Counted from the stretch's first letter, positions 17,415 through 26,486 are shown. The stretch: 64,000 nt of DNA from Thiothrix eikelboomii (GCF_900167255.1 NZ_FUYB01000005.1:124001-188000), one strand, 5' to 3'. The notes: generated by a model from the sequence alone, not told the origin. Made by a program: numbers and translations.

Positions 17415-18202
17415 CCTGTCACCACCACGCCACCATCCACCACCAAGGCTTGTCCGGTCATAGCTCGAGAGGCTTCTGAGGCTAAAAAGAGAGTGGGGGC
17501 AATCATGTCCTCAGGTTGCAAGAGCATGTTCAAGCATTGTTTACCCAGATGTTCATCTAAGGCTTCTGGAGTCACCCATAATTCTTTTTGCCGCTCGGTC
17601 ATGACCCAGCCGGGGAGTAGGGCATTAACACGAATATTGTCCACCCCTAATTCACGGGCTAAACCGCGTGTTAAACCGACAATCCCGGCTTTGGCTGCTA
17701 CATAAGCGGGGTAACCCGCGTTACCCATCAGGTAAGAAATTGAGGATAAATTAATGATAGAGCCACCTCCTGATGCTTTCATACCTGCTGCTACCCATTG
17801 CGCAGTAAAAAAATGGGGGCGCAGATTCACATTCAGTGATTGATTCCAATCCGTTACTGTATAGTCTTGCAGACTATGACGGTTATCTACAGCGGCATTA
17901 TTAATCAATACTTTGATCCTACCGTGAGCATCAACCGCTTGTTGTAGAGCGGCTTGCAAGGCTTCAATGTCGATAATGTCACACAGAATAAAGAGCGGGC
18001 GTACTCCATATTTAGCCTCCATCGCATCGCAAAATTCGCCAGCATCAGTGCGCTGTACCAAGGCCACTTTTGCGCCTTGCTGCAAAAAACCCTCAGTGAG
18101 TGCTGCCCCAATTCCTGAGCCGCCGCCGGTAATAAATACACTGCTACCTTGCAAATCGGCAAACGTATAAGTAGGTGTTGCAGAAGTAAGCTCAGTGGTC
18201 AT
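17411..18202 (-). CDS. SDR-family sugar dehydrogenase (probable galactose 1-dehydrogenase)
   Basis: Short-chain dehydrogenase of 263 residues. The cofactor motif TGGGSGIG lies at residues 25-32, the NNAA motif near 105, and the catalytic Ser in NLSSISYL plus YVAAK (Tyr and Lys) near residues 150-172. The C-terminal VDGGVVVTG is typical. In an operon with a lactonase, sugar-acid dehydratase, dgoK and dgoA, the simplest role is the first oxidation of D-galactose to galactono-lactone, as for SDR galactose dehydrogenases of rhizobia. Substrate is inferred from context; arabinose or fucose dehydrogenase activity is possible because these share stereochemistry. Confidence 0.78.
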   Translation of the reverse strand: MTTELTSATPTYTFADLQGSSVFITGGGSGIGAALTEGFLQQGAKVALVQRTDAGEFCDAMEAKYGVRPLFILCDIIDIEALQAALQQAVDAHGRIKVLINNAAVDNRHSLQDYTVTDWNQSLNVNLRPHFFTAQWVAAGMKASGGGSIINLSSISYLMGNAGYPAYVAAKAGIVGLTRGLARELGVDNIRVNALLPGWVMTERQKELWVTPEALDEHLGKQCLNMLLQPEDMIAPTLFLASEASRAMTGQALVVDGGVVVTG

Positions 18203-18253
18203 AAAGCCTCCTAGTCCAGATTATTCAGTGAGTTAAATTTGATAGGATTTAAT

Positions 18254-19987
18254 TTAATGGGATTCACGGCTGACTTCACTGCCACTACGCCCCACTAAAA
18301 AGTCTAAATCCGCACCTGTATCGGCTTGCATGACATGATCAATATAGAGCTTGTAATAACCACGGGTAAATGGAATGACGGGCGGCTGCCAATTTGCCAA
18401 GCGCTGTTCTAACTCGTCTTCGCTAATCAATAAGTTCAGCTCACCCTTAAACACATCTATCCGAATCCGATCTCCGGTTTGAACGATGCCTAAAGGCCCT
18501 CCCGCTTGAGTTTCGGGTGTAACATGCAAAATCACCGTGCCAAAGGCCGTACCCGACATACGTGCATCCGAGATACGCACCATATCGCGTACTCCCTGTT
18601 CCACTAATTTACGTGGAATCGGCATATTCCCAACCTCGGCCATGCCCGGATAACCTTTCGGGCCACAACCTTTTAATACCAAAATCGTATTTTCATCCAC
18701 GGGTAAATCAGGGCGGTCAATATTCGCTTTGAGGTCTTCGATGCTTTCAAAGACATACGCCTCGGCTTCATGTTGCAATAAATGCTCGCTGGCTGCAGAG
18801 GGTTTAATAATCGCACCGCGTGGCGCAATATTCCCTCGAAGTACTCGAATCCCTGCTGCTGTTCGCAGCGGGTTATTTAGTGGGCGAATCACGTCGGGAT
18901 TAAAGTTTTCGGCTGCTTGCCAATAACTGCTAATCGCCTGACCCATGATTGTTGGGGCTGCACCTTGTAATAAGTGTTGAATGCTATTTAATAGGGCTGG
19001 AATCCCGCCGGCATAGCAAAAGTCTTCCATTAAATACTGACCTGACGGCATACAGTTCACTAAGCACGGTACATCTGCACCATAGGTACTAAAGTCATCT
19101 AGGGTTAATGGCACTCCCACACGCCCCGCGATGGCTAGCAAATGCACGACTGCATTAGTTGAGCCACCCATCGCCGCATTAGTGACAATGGCATTTTCAA
19201 AAGCCGCACGAGTCAGTACCTTACTTAAACGCAAATCTTCTTTGACCATTTCCACAATGCGTTTTCCAGTCATATGTGCTAGAGCCATCCGCCGTGCATC
19301 GACAGCGGGTAGGGCTGCATTATGCGGTAAACTTAAGCCCATCGCTTCGACCAGTCCTGCCATCGTCGAGGCTGTACCCATCGTCATACAGACACCGGGG
19401 CTACGTGACATACCACTTTCAGCGGCCATAAAGTCAGCCATTGACATTTCGCCTGCCCGTACCGCCTCGGAAAATTTCCACACATCCGTGCCAGAGCCAA
19501 TATCTTTGCCACGCCATTTACCGTTTAACATCGGTCCTGATGAGACAACGATAGTGGGTAAATCAACCGAAGCTGCCCCCATCAGTTGTCCCGGAGTGGT
19601 TTTATCACAGCCGCCGAGGAGTACCACACCGTCCATCCCATAAGCGCGAATTGACTCCTCAACATCCATCGAGAGTAGATTGCGATACAACATGGCGGTG
19701 GGGCGAATTTGAGTTTCCCCTAAAGACATCACCGGAAACTCAACCGGAAACCCTCCAGCTTCCCAAACTCCCCGTTTAACACCCTCGGCTAGAGTGCGTA
19801 GATGGCTATTGCAGGGCGTTAATTCTGACCACGTATTGCAAATACCAATCACTGGGCGACCATCAAAAGCATGATCGGGGAAACCCTGATTTTTCATCCA
19901 AGAGCGATGAATAAAACTATCTTTATCCGTTTTGCCATACCAATGACGACTCCGTAATACAGGCTTATTAGTGTTGTCAGTACTCAT
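18254..19987 (-). CDS. IlvD/Edd-family sugar-acid dehydratase (L-arabinonate / D-galactonate type)
   Basis: Iron-sulfur dehydratase of 577 residues. Cluster-binding Cys residues are expected in GICNTWSELTPCNSHL (near 49-64), LLGGCDKTTPG (near 123-133) and SPGVCMTMGTAST (near 196-208), all present. The sequence follows the L-arabinonate dehydratase subgroup (KNQGFPDHAFDGRPVIG, MLNGKWRG). The characterised rhizobial member also accepts D-fuconate and D-galactonate, so it can replace the enolase-type DgoD. Lies between the permease genes and the SDR gene. It would make 2-dehydro-3-deoxygalactonate for DgoK. Confident on family; substrate inferred from the dgoKA neighbours. Confidence 0.83.
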   Translation of the reverse strand: MSTDNTNKPVLRSRHWYGKTDKDSFIHRSWMKNQGFPDHAFDGRPVIGICNTWSELTPCNSHLRTLAEGVKRGVWEAGGFPVEFPVMSLGETQIRPTAMLYRNLLSMDVEESIRAYGMDGVVLLGGCDKTTPGQLMGAASVDLPTIVVSSGPMLNGKWRGKDIGSGTDVWKFSEAVRAGEMSMADFMAAESGMSRSPGVCMTMGTASTMAGLVEAMGLSLPHNAALPAVDARRMALAHMTGKRIVEMVKEDLRLSKVLTRAAFENAIVTNAAMGGSTNAVVHLLAIAGRVGVPLTLDDFSTYGADVPCLVNCMPSGQYLMEDFCYAGGIPALLNSIQHLLQGAAPTIMGQAISSYWQAAENFNPDVIRPLNNPLRTAAGIRVLRGNIAPRGAIIKPSAASEHLLQHEAEAYVFESIEDLKANIDRPDLPVDENTILVLKGCGPKGYPGMAEVGNMPIPRKLVEQGVRDMVRISDARMSGTAFGTVILHVTPETQAGGPLGIVQTGDRIRIDVFKGELNLLISEDELEQRLANWQPPVIPFTRGYYKLYIDHVMQADTGADLDFLVGRSGSEVSRESH

Positions 19988-20077
19988 AGTTTAGACTCGC
20001 TCACCTTTTAATGATTTTAGAGGAGCAGGGTAAATTAATAATAAAAGAATAGGCTCTAGATTTAATAACTGTTTCAT

Positions 20078-20927
20078 TTATTTAACTGCTCCTAAAGTTA
20101 AGCCAGCAATAAAGTGTTTTTGCATTAAAAAGAACATGGCTACTGGAGGAAGCGCAGCGATGATAGAACCAGCGGATACTAAGTGCCATTGGGCAATCCA
20201 TTGTCCATTTAAGGATTTTAATCCTCCTGTTACTGGCATAGCATTATCACCTTGGACTAAAACAGTAGCCCAAAAATAGTCATTCCATACAAAAGTAAAA
20301 ATTAATACGGATAAAGCTGCAATCGCAGGTCGTACTAAGGGTAGCACCACATACCAGAAAATTTTAAATTCACTGACTCCTTCTACCCGCGCTGATTCAA
20401 TTAAATCAAAGGGCAGTGCTTTAATAAAGTTGCGCATAAATAAAGTACAAAATCCAGCTTGAAAAGCAGCATGAAATAAAACCAAGCCTGTAATGGTGTC
20501 GTATAATCCGGTTTTAACTGAGAAGTCACGCACCGGAACCATTAAGATCTGCAAAGGGTACAAAATTACCTGCTACAAATAAAAAGAACAGTAATACACT
20601 ATATTTGAATTTATAAATCGCTAGCGCATAGCCTGTCATACAGCTGATACTTACAGCGATAATCACCGTAGGAATGGTGATTTTAAATGAGTTTAAAATG
20701 TAGTGAGCAATCGGTGAGTTGTTAAAAACGGCTGAGTAGTTTTCTAATAAATTAAAGCTAGTTGGCCATCCCCAGTAATTACCCGCAGTAATATCGCCCG
20801 GATCACGAATGGAAGTGAGTAGCACTGCCACTAAGGGCAATAACCAAATAATTAGTACGATAGGCAGTGATAATTTATAAATCCATTGCGCTCTAGGCGA
20901 TAAGCTTTCAATAGGACGTGGAAACAT
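20078..20927 (-). pseudogene. Sugar ABC permease, MalG type, split by a frameshift
   Basis: The first part (20927 to about 20553) is an intact N-terminal half of a CUT1 permease ending GNFVPF, then runs into a stop at 20526 after eight unrelated residues. The second part continues in the +1 frame (from about 20552 to 20078) with QILMVPVRDF, FMRNFIKALPFDLIESARVEG (EAA-type loop) and a normal C-terminus. Family members read straight through as NFVPFQILM, so there is exactly one extra base near 20552 (minus-strand context CCC TTT G CAG). Both halves remain well conserved, suggesting a recent mutation, a sequencing error, or less likely a programmed shift. If real, the galactose-operon importer lacks an intact second permease. 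Confidence 0.85.
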
Positions 20928-20947
20928 AGCGGGTTAATCCTATAGGG

Positions 20948-21850
20948 TTATTTTTCTTGCTGGTACATACGCCAGAGAAAAAAGGAGATATAAACCATCA
21001 TGATTAAAAAGAGTACTACAGCAATAGCAGCCCCATAACCCATACGATAGCCATATTCTGAAAGAGCTGTTTCATACATGTAATACGCTAATACTCTAGA
21101 TGAACCATAAGGGCCACCTTGAGTCATAATTGAAATCAGATCAAAAGAACGCAATGCTCCGATGACTGTTACTACTATTGCAATAAAAGTAGCCGGACGT
21201 AACTGAGGCAAAATGACATGCCAAAGCATTCTAAACCCTTTAGCGCCATCTAAGCGTGCAGCTTCTATTTGTTCCGGCGCAACATTATTTAAACCCGTTA
21301 AATATAAAATCATGCAATAGGCGATTTGAGGCCAAAGCCCAGCAGCGATAATGCCGTAAGTGACATAACGCTCATCCGCTAAGATGGCAGGTGGCTTGCC
21401 ACCAAAGGCTTGATAAATCACCGCTAAAATACCATTGCTAGGATCATAGAACCATGCAAACACTAGCCCTACCACCACTTGACTAATGACAAAAGGAAAA
21501 AAGAATAATGATTTATAAAGCCTAATACCAAAAACAGTTTGATTTAGAAATAAAGCAATAGTTAGGCCTGCTGGAATAGCCAGCATGTATAAGATTAACC
21601 AAATTAAATTATTCTTCAAGGAAGTGTAAAATGCATCATCTTGCCAAAGCTCATGATAATTTGCTAAGCCAATATACTTAGCTACGGTTAAACCATCCCA
21701 TTCATAAAAACTGATTAGAATGGATTGAAAAATAGGTAATATGACATATAGCAAAAACATAACTAATCCGGGCAATAAGAAAAGCCACGGGGTCAGGGTT
21801 AAGCGATGGCGTTGCCAAAAGGTTTTTTGAGTATTAGTAGATGAAGTCAT
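20948..21850 (-). CDS. Sugar ABC transporter permease, MalF type
   Basis: CUT1-family inner-membrane permease (300 residues) with six membrane helices, beginning PWLFLLPGLVMFLLYVILPIFQS. The EAA loop EQIEAARLDGAKGFRMLWHVILPQLRP lies near residues 195-221. It stands between the binding-protein gene and the frameshifted MalG-type gene. A hairpin at 21869-21895 separates it from the binding-protein gene. The ligand is inferred to be a galactose-containing sugar from the downstream enzymes. Confidence 0.87.
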   Translation of the reverse strand: MTSSTNTQKTFWQRHRLTLTPWLFLLPGLVMFLLYVILPIFQSILISFYEWDGLTVAKYIGLANYHELWQDDAFYTSLKNNLIWLILYMLAIPAGLTIALFLNQTVFGIRLYKSLFFFPFVISQVVVGLVFAWFYDPSNGILAVIYQAFGGKPPAILADERYVTYGIIAAGLWPQIAYCMILYLTGLNNVAPEQIEAARLDGAKGFRMLWHVILPQLRPATFIAIVVTVIGALRSFDLISIMTQGGPYGSSRVLAYYMYETALSEYGYRMGYGAAIAVVLFLIMMVYISFFLWRMYQQEK

Positions 21851-21868
21851 ATTGATTCATAATCCAAA

Positions 21869-21895
21869 AGTAGAAAGCATCTAATGCTTTCTACT
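21869..21895 (-). other. Intercistronic hairpin after second sugar-binding-protein gene
   Basis: Perfect 11-base arms AGTAGAAAGCA (21869-21879) and TGCTTTCTACT (21885-21895) with a 5-base loop, 19 bases after the binding-protein stop and 18 bases before the permease start. It lacks a T-run on the minus strand. Same position in its operon as the stem at 9624-9659, so it probably sets the ratio of binding protein to permease. Confidence 0.6.
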
Positions 21896-21914
21896 ATGTA
21901 ATACAAACAGAAGT

Positions 21915-23162
21915 CTAACTGCCTTGTTTACTATTAACCTTCTCTTGTACTTTATCGAGCTGCTTAAGAATCGCTTCACGGCGCTCGGGTTTAATCATAT
22001 ACTCTTGAAATCCATCCATGCCTGCTTTAGCCATTTCAGCATCGGCATCCCGATCATAGAACTGCCCTAAATATTTAGTTTTGGAGAGCATCTCAAAACC
22101 TGCCTTGATAAAAGGATCATCATCTACGCTGGCATTTTTATTAATAGGCAACTGACCTAGGGTTTTATTAACCGAGGTTTGCACATCAGGGCTAGCTAAG
22201 AAAGCCAAGAACTTGCGAGCATCTTCTTTATTTTTGGCTTTTGAAGAAATATGAAAGGTATCGGTCGGGGCATCTTCGGCTTGTTCAATATTAGGGGTGA
22301 TTTCAGGAAATTGGAAAAACCCTAGCTGATCATTAGTTAAACCGGCTTCTTTTAAAGGCGCAACTGCAAAGTTACCCATAATATACATGGCAGCTTTACC
22401 TTGTACCATAGGGGCTAAGGCTTCTTGCCATGTAAAAGTAGCATGATTTTCTAAGAAATAACCGGGTTTGACTAATTGATCCCAATGATCAAAGGTTTTT
22501 TGAATCTGTGGATCGGTGTATTTGATTTTTCCAGCGGTTAAATCCTTATGGACTTCATAACCATTAACCCGCATATTGATATAATCAAATACGCCACCTG
22601 TAGTCCAAGTTTGTTTGGTTCCAATGGCGATAGGGGTAATACCATTCTCTTTAAGTTTAGCACAGGCTGCTAAAAACTCATCCCATTTAGTGGGAACAGC
22701 AATACCATGCTTGTCAAATAGATCTTTGCGATAATAGATGCCCCATTGATAATAAGTATAAGGTACACCCCATTTCTTACTGTCAATAGTCATGGCATCA
22801 GCCGCCGAAGCCATAGCATCATTTAAGCCTTCTTTTTCCCATAGATCAGTAACATCTTCGACTAATCCGGCTTTAACAAACGGCGCCATGCGATTAGCGG
22901 CATACCAAGAAAATACATCCGGTGGGTTAGCGGTTAGGAAATTACGTATCGAGGTTTTATAGCCTTCATGGTCAAAAATATTCCACTTCACTTTAATGTC
23001 AGGATTAGCGGTTTCAAATTTTTGTATGACTTCTTCAAAGGCTTTTTTCGGTGCGGGATCTGAGCCATCGTAGTTGATCACTAATTCACCTGCCCATGCA
23101 GGGATGCTCAGTAGTGTGGTCATAGCGACTGTCAGTGAGAGTTTTTTCAGTGTACTTAACAT
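21915..23162 (-). CDS. Sugar ABC transporter substrate-binding protein
   Basis: Periplasmic family-1 solute-binding protein of 415 residues and first gene of the galactose operon. The signal peptide is MLSTLKKLSLTVAMTTLLSIPAWA, cleavage before GELVINYDGSD. Family pattern: FETANPDIKVKWNIFDHEGYKTSIRNFL and ANPPDVFSWYAANRM near residues 48-90. It is transcribed divergently from the IclR regulator at 23273, with an inverted repeat between them. An AGGAGGA ribosome site precedes the start (about 23171-23177). Ligand inferred to be a beta-galactoside or galactose. Confidence 0.86.
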   Translation of the reverse strand: MLSTLKKLSLTVAMTTLLSIPAWAGELVINYDGSDPAPKKAFEEVIQKFETANPDIKVKWNIFDHEGYKTSIRNFLTANPPDVFSWYAANRMAPFVKAGLVEDVTDLWEKEGLNDAMASAADAMTIDSKKWGVPYTYYQWGIYYRKDLFDKHGIAVPTKWDEFLAACAKLKENGITPIAIGTKQTWTTGGVFDYINMRVNGYEVHKDLTAGKIKYTDPQIQKTFDHWDQLVKPGYFLENHATFTWQEALAPMVQGKAAMYIMGNFAVAPLKEAGLTNDQLGFFQFPEITPNIEQAEDAPTDTFHISSKAKNKEDARKFLAFLASPDVQTSVNKTLGQLPINKNASVDDDPFIKAGFEMLSKTKYLGQFYDRDADAEMAKAGMDGFQEYMIKPERREAILKQLDKVQEKVNSKQGS

Positions 23163-23185
23163 GTTGTGTCCTCCTAGTGTTTTAG

Positions 23186-23220
23186 TTCCAAATAATGGAA
23201 TTGATTTTTATTATTTGGAA
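23186..23220. promoter_or_regulatory. Putative IclR operator in the divergent promoter
   Basis: Exact 11-base inverted repeat TTCCAAATAAT (23186-23196) and ATTATTTGGAA (23210-23220), with further TTCCA/TGGAA half-sites at 23196-23200 and 23247-23251. It lies between the divergent binding-protein and IclR genes. TTCC...GGAA-type palindromes are common for IclR-family proteins, so autoregulation plus operon control is inferred. Confidence 0.55.
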
Positions 23221-23272
23221 TGGTTAAATTAATATGCAAAAATGATTTCCATGTCAAGCAGAGAATTTCTTT

Positions 23273-24061
23273 ATGGTGGTGCATAAAAAGCAAATACAAA
23301 CCGGAACACTAGGCAAAGCATTAGCACTGCTAGACCTCATTGCGACTAGCCGTGAACCCTTGCGTTTTATTGATTTACTCCATCTATCGGGTCAACCGCG
23401 TGGCACTTTGCATCGTCAGCTTAGCCATCTGTTGGAAGAGGGGCTGATCTGCCTGAATGATGAAACAGGCACTTATGAGTTAGGGATAAGGCTATTAAAT
23501 TGGGCTGCACTCACTTGGTCACGCAGTAGTTTGCGCCAAGTCGCAGAGCCTTTTTTGAAAAGTATACATGATCGCACCAATGAGACTGTGCACTTGGCAG
23601 TATTGCGAGGAGAACGTGTGGTGTATCTGGATAAGGTTGAAAGTCGTCAAGCAGTGCGTATGCATTCGCAAATTGGTAATACTTCACCCGTTTATTGTAC
23701 TGGAGTAGGCAAGGCGATGCTGTCGGTTTTAGAGGATAAAACCCTAGAGGAGCTGGCTAAGCGGATTGAGTTTAAGCGTTATACCGAACATACCCTCGCT
23801 AATGCATCTGCACTGCTATTGGAAGTCAATGACATCCGTGTACAAGGTTATGCAGAAGATCGTGAAGAGCATGAAGTAGGGATTCGCTGTGTAGCTGCTC
23901 CTATTATTTCCGCAAAAGGGCAATTGCAGGGCGGTATTTCAGTAACTGCTCCGGTATTTAGGCTACAAGTGGGGCAACTTGAACAATGGCAGCTATGGGT
24001 GAAAGAAACCGCTCAAGCGATTAGCGCTCAGTTAGCTACTCGCATGGGGCCTTATGCCTAA
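23273..24061 (+). CDS. IclR-family transcriptional regulator
   Basis: Winged helix-turn-helix regulator of 262 residues. The N-terminal DNA-binding domain (GTLGKALALLDLIATSREPLRFIDLLHLSGQPRGTLHRQLSHLLEEGLI reads in parts as residues 11-60) is followed by the GAF-like effector domain with ETVHLAVLRGERVVYLDKV, SPVYCTGVGKAMLS and the C-terminal DREEHEVGIRCVAAPI block. Divergent from the galactose operon, with an inverted repeat in the shared promoter, and co-directional with the ATPase gene 36 bases downstream. It probably controls both; sugar-acid effectors are common in this family. Confidence 0.88.
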   Translation: MVVHKKQIQTGTLGKALALLDLIATSREPLRFIDLLHLSGQPRGTLHRQLSHLLEEGLICLNDETGTYELGIRLLNWAALTWSRSSLRQVAEPFLKSIHDRTNETVHLAVLRGERVVYLDKVESRQAVRMHSQIGNTSPVYCTGVGKAMLSVLEDKTLEELAKRIEFKRYTEHTLANASALLLEVNDIRVQGYAEDREEHEVGIRCVAAPIISAKGQLQGGISVTAPVFRLQVGQLEQWQLWVKETAQAISAQLATRMGPYA

Positions 24062-24097
24062 AAGATAAGTCAGGCTTTTAACTAGGAGGAAAGCTAG

Positions 24098-25177
24098 ATG
24101 GCAACTGTACAATTAAAAGCCGTTGAAAAAACCTTTGGTTCGATTCAGGTGATTAAAGGGGTGGATTTCACGATTGAGAGTGGCGAGTTTGTAGTGTTTG
24201 TCGGGCCATCCGGTTGTGGTAAATCTACTTTATTACGCATGATTGCAGGTTTAGAGTCCACGAGTTCAGGTCATATTTTCATTGACCACCAAGATGTGAC
24301 ACAGGTTGAAGCGGCTGAGCGGGGTATAGCGATGGTATTTCAAACCTATGCACTTTATCCCCATATGACGGTGCGCGAAAATATGGGTTTTGGGCTAAAG
24401 ATGACGGGTACACCTAAAGCTGAAATTGCAGCACGTACTCTAAAAGCCGCCAAAATTCTCGCCCTTGAACCTTTATTGGAGCGTAAGCCCAAACAATTAT
24501 CCGGCGGTCAACGGCAGCGCGTAGCGATTGGGCGAGCGATTGTACGTGAGCCAAAAGTATTTTTATTTGATGAACCTTTATCTAATCTGGATGCCGAGTT
24601 ACGGGTCGCTATGCGGGTAGAAATCGCTAAGCTGCATCATGAGTTAGGGGCCACCATGATTTATGTGACTCATGATCAAGTTGAAGCCATGACCTTAGCC
24701 GATAAAATTGTGGTATTACGCTCAGGCAAGGTGGAACAGGTCGGCTCGCCCCTAGATTTGTATGACGACCCAGATAATTTATTTGTAGCGGGTTTTATTG
24801 GTTCCCCCAGCATGAATTTTTTAACGGCGGAAGTACTTGCCTCAGAACCGAGTGCTACTACAGTACAATTGAGTGGTCATCATAATATAACCTTTAGCTT
24901 ACCTCTGACACAGACTGTCCCCTTAGGTAAGAGCTATAAAGTGGGTATTCGCCCAGAGCATTTTGAGAATGAAGCTGCGGTGCAAATGCAGTTACAAGTG
25001 GATGTCGCGGAACATTTAGGAGGCACATCCTACTTATATACTAAATCGCAAGCCGGAGAATCTATAGTGATTGAAGCACGGAAAGATCGTCAAACCAGCA
25101 GCACGGATACTATTCAAATCGGCTTTAATCCCAAGCAAGCCTATTTATTTGATCCGCAAGGATTAAGAGTACGCTGA
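24098..25177 (+). CDS. Sugar ABC transporter ATPase (MsmK/UgpC/MalK type)
   Basis: Cytoplasmic ATPase of CUT1 sugar importers (359 residues). Walker [10 protein letters not shown] at residues 36-44, Q-loop [13 protein letters not shown], signature [16 protein letters not shown] near 133-148, Walker [13 protein letters not shown] and the H-loop VTHDQVEA. The C-terminal third is the MalK-type regulatory TOBE region (GIRPEHFE near residue 290). AGGAGG at 24085-24090 precedes ATG 24098. It is the only such ATPase in the window, while two separate sugar permease operons lack one, so it may energise both, as MsmK and MsmX do in other bacteria. Confidence 0.9.
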   Translation: MATVQLKAVEKTFGSIQVIKGVDFTIESGEFVVFVGPSGCGKSTLLRMIAGLESTSSGHIFIDHQDVTQVEAAERGIAMVFQTYALYPHMTVRENMGFGLKMTGTPKAEIAARTLKAAKILALEPLLERKPKQLSGGQRQRVAIGRAIVREPKVFLFDEPLSNLDAELRVAMRVEIAKLHHELGATMIYVTHDQVEAMTLADKIVVLRSGKVEQVGSPLDLYDDPDNLFVAGFIGSPSMNFLTAEVLASEPSATTVQLSGHHNITFSLPLTQTVPLGKSYKVGIRPEHFENEAAVQMQLQVDVAEHLGGTSYLYTKSQAGESIVIEARKDRQTSSTDTIQIGFNPKQAYLFDPQGLRVR

Positions 25178-25647
25178 TTTGCTAATTGGAGCACTTTAAC
25201 TGAAGCTGCTTCAGCCTGCTAGATTTCTGGTTTACTTAAGTAGCCATTGTTAATAATGAAGCATTACCCCTGAGACGGTAGTATCAATCGTCACTACTGC
25301 TTGGTCGCTGGGAGTGGATTAGGTTTACAATAGGCTTTCAAATCTACAATAAAAAACATATAAAATCAATTGGTTATCGTTTTTGTCATGTACAGAGGAC
25401 TTTGAGTGATATCATCAAGCATTGACTTAATATCTTGATTAATTCGCATATTGAATTGAACTCTTGTCATGTTTAAAGTTCTTGATTTATTTGAAATATG
25501 CGCTTAATTGGTAAGCAGATAACTAAAGTTACACAGTGGGCAGTCGACTAAGATTTTTCTACTACTTTTACAAAGGATAGTGACAAGAAACCCAGTTAGA
25601 AAACAAACTCCCATTAACAAATAATATAGTATTTAATAACCATTATT
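25178..25647. other. 470-base gap between ATPase and LysE genes
   Basis: AT-rich stretch without a full-length gene. It holds a 34-codon RHH-like reading frame on the minus strand (25366-25470). I see no convincing terminator, tRNA or long repeat. Composition resembles the following LysE gene more than the sugar operons. Confidence 0.5.
25366..25470 (-). CDS. Micro-ORF resembling the start of a ribbon-helix-helix antitoxin
   Basis: A 34-residue frame from ATG 25470 to TGA 25366. It begins MTRVQFNMRINQDIKSMLDD, which has the alternating pattern of the beta strand (VQFNMRI) and first helix of Arc/CopG-type antitoxins. It then stops, without the second helix or a toxin partner in the window. 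No clear ribosome site is seen. Probably the remnant of a toxin-antitoxin gene, possibly a random frame. Confidence 0.35.
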   Translation of the reverse strand: MTRVQFNMRINQDIKSMLDDITQSPLYMTKTITN

Positions 25648-26268
25648 ATGACATCTTTATTTATAACAGCTTTTTTTCTTGGCTTGGTATTTAATGCAGC
25701 TCCAGGAGCTGTTTTTGCAGAATCAATGCGAAGAGGTATAAAAGGAGGATACTATCCAGCACTGTATGTTCAAATTGGATCACTCGTAGGTGACGCCACT
25801 TGGGCGATACTGGGATTGTTGGGTGCTGGGTTTTTAATGCAGCTCCCCGCCACAAAAATCCCATTAACAGTAATAGGTGGGATTTATCTTGCCTACTTAG
25901 GTATACAATCGCTCAAAGAGTCCTATTCAACTGATATTAAAAAGGAAACCTTAAGTAGTGGTGATAGTAGTGATATGATGGCAGGAGTAACAATATCACT
26001 CACAAATCCTGCCAATATTTTTTACTGGGCCGCACTTGGTAGTATTCTTGTCTCACTTGGAGTACAAGAACCAACCTTAGTACACTATGTGGTTTTCTTT
26101 ACGGGGTTTATGACATCATCAATCATGTGGGGGTTTTTATGTGCTGGCTTTATTCATCTTATGCATAAATCAATGCCAGATTATGTTGTGCGCATTATTA
26201 ATTTAGTTTGTGGGTTAACATTGATTTTCCTATCTTTTCAAGCTATTTATAACGTTTTAATCAAATAA
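25648..26268 (+). CDS. LysE/RhtB-family amino acid exporter
   Basis: Inner-membrane protein of 206 residues with about six hydrophobic helices. The family signature is at the N-terminus: FFLGLVFNAAPGAVFAESMRRGIKGG (the pattern with Pro-Gly in the first helix), followed by GDATWAILGLLG and the second-half repeat NPANIFYWAALGS. It would export amino acids or related small molecules. The gene is more AT-rich than its neighbours and is preceded by an antitoxin-like remnant, hinting at transfer. It stands alone; substrate cannot be predicted. Confidence 0.85.
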   Translation: MTSLFITAFFLGLVFNAAPGAVFAESMRRGIKGGYYPALYVQIGSLVGDATWAILGLLGAGFLMQLPATKIPLTVIGGIYLAYLGIQSLKESYSTDIKKETLSSGDSSDMMAGVTISLTNPANIFYWAALGSILVSLGVQEPTLVHYVVFFTGFMTSSIMWGFLCAGFIHLMHKSMPDYVVRIINLVCGLTLIFLSFQAIYNVLIK

Positions 26269-26486
26269 TTGTTCTATCAGTAAAGATAAGTGCCTAGTCA
26301 TAAGTCAAAAGGGTATTGGCTCAGGTGAGCATTTTCTCACATTCGTGCGGAGTTTAGGGGAGGGGGTTAGAGGCTCCCTTTAGTGAGCTAATGATCGAAA
26401 AAACAAGGGTGTGAGGACGAGTGAATTTGCTAAATCCCTCGCTTTCCCTGAGACTGTAGCTCTCTTCAAACGAGAGAAATTAGACT

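Noticed and set aside
20526-20580. Programmed +1 frameshift in the permease gene
   Set aside because: The CCC-T context alone is weak evidence, and no stimulatory stop codon or Shine-Dalgarno-like element is seen at the slip point. A simple indel is more likely.
26269-26486. Possible riboswitch or RNA gene between LysE and DUF3301
   Set aside because: Only short stems (GTGAG/CTCAC and CTCTC/GAGAG) are seen, with no conserved core I can identify.
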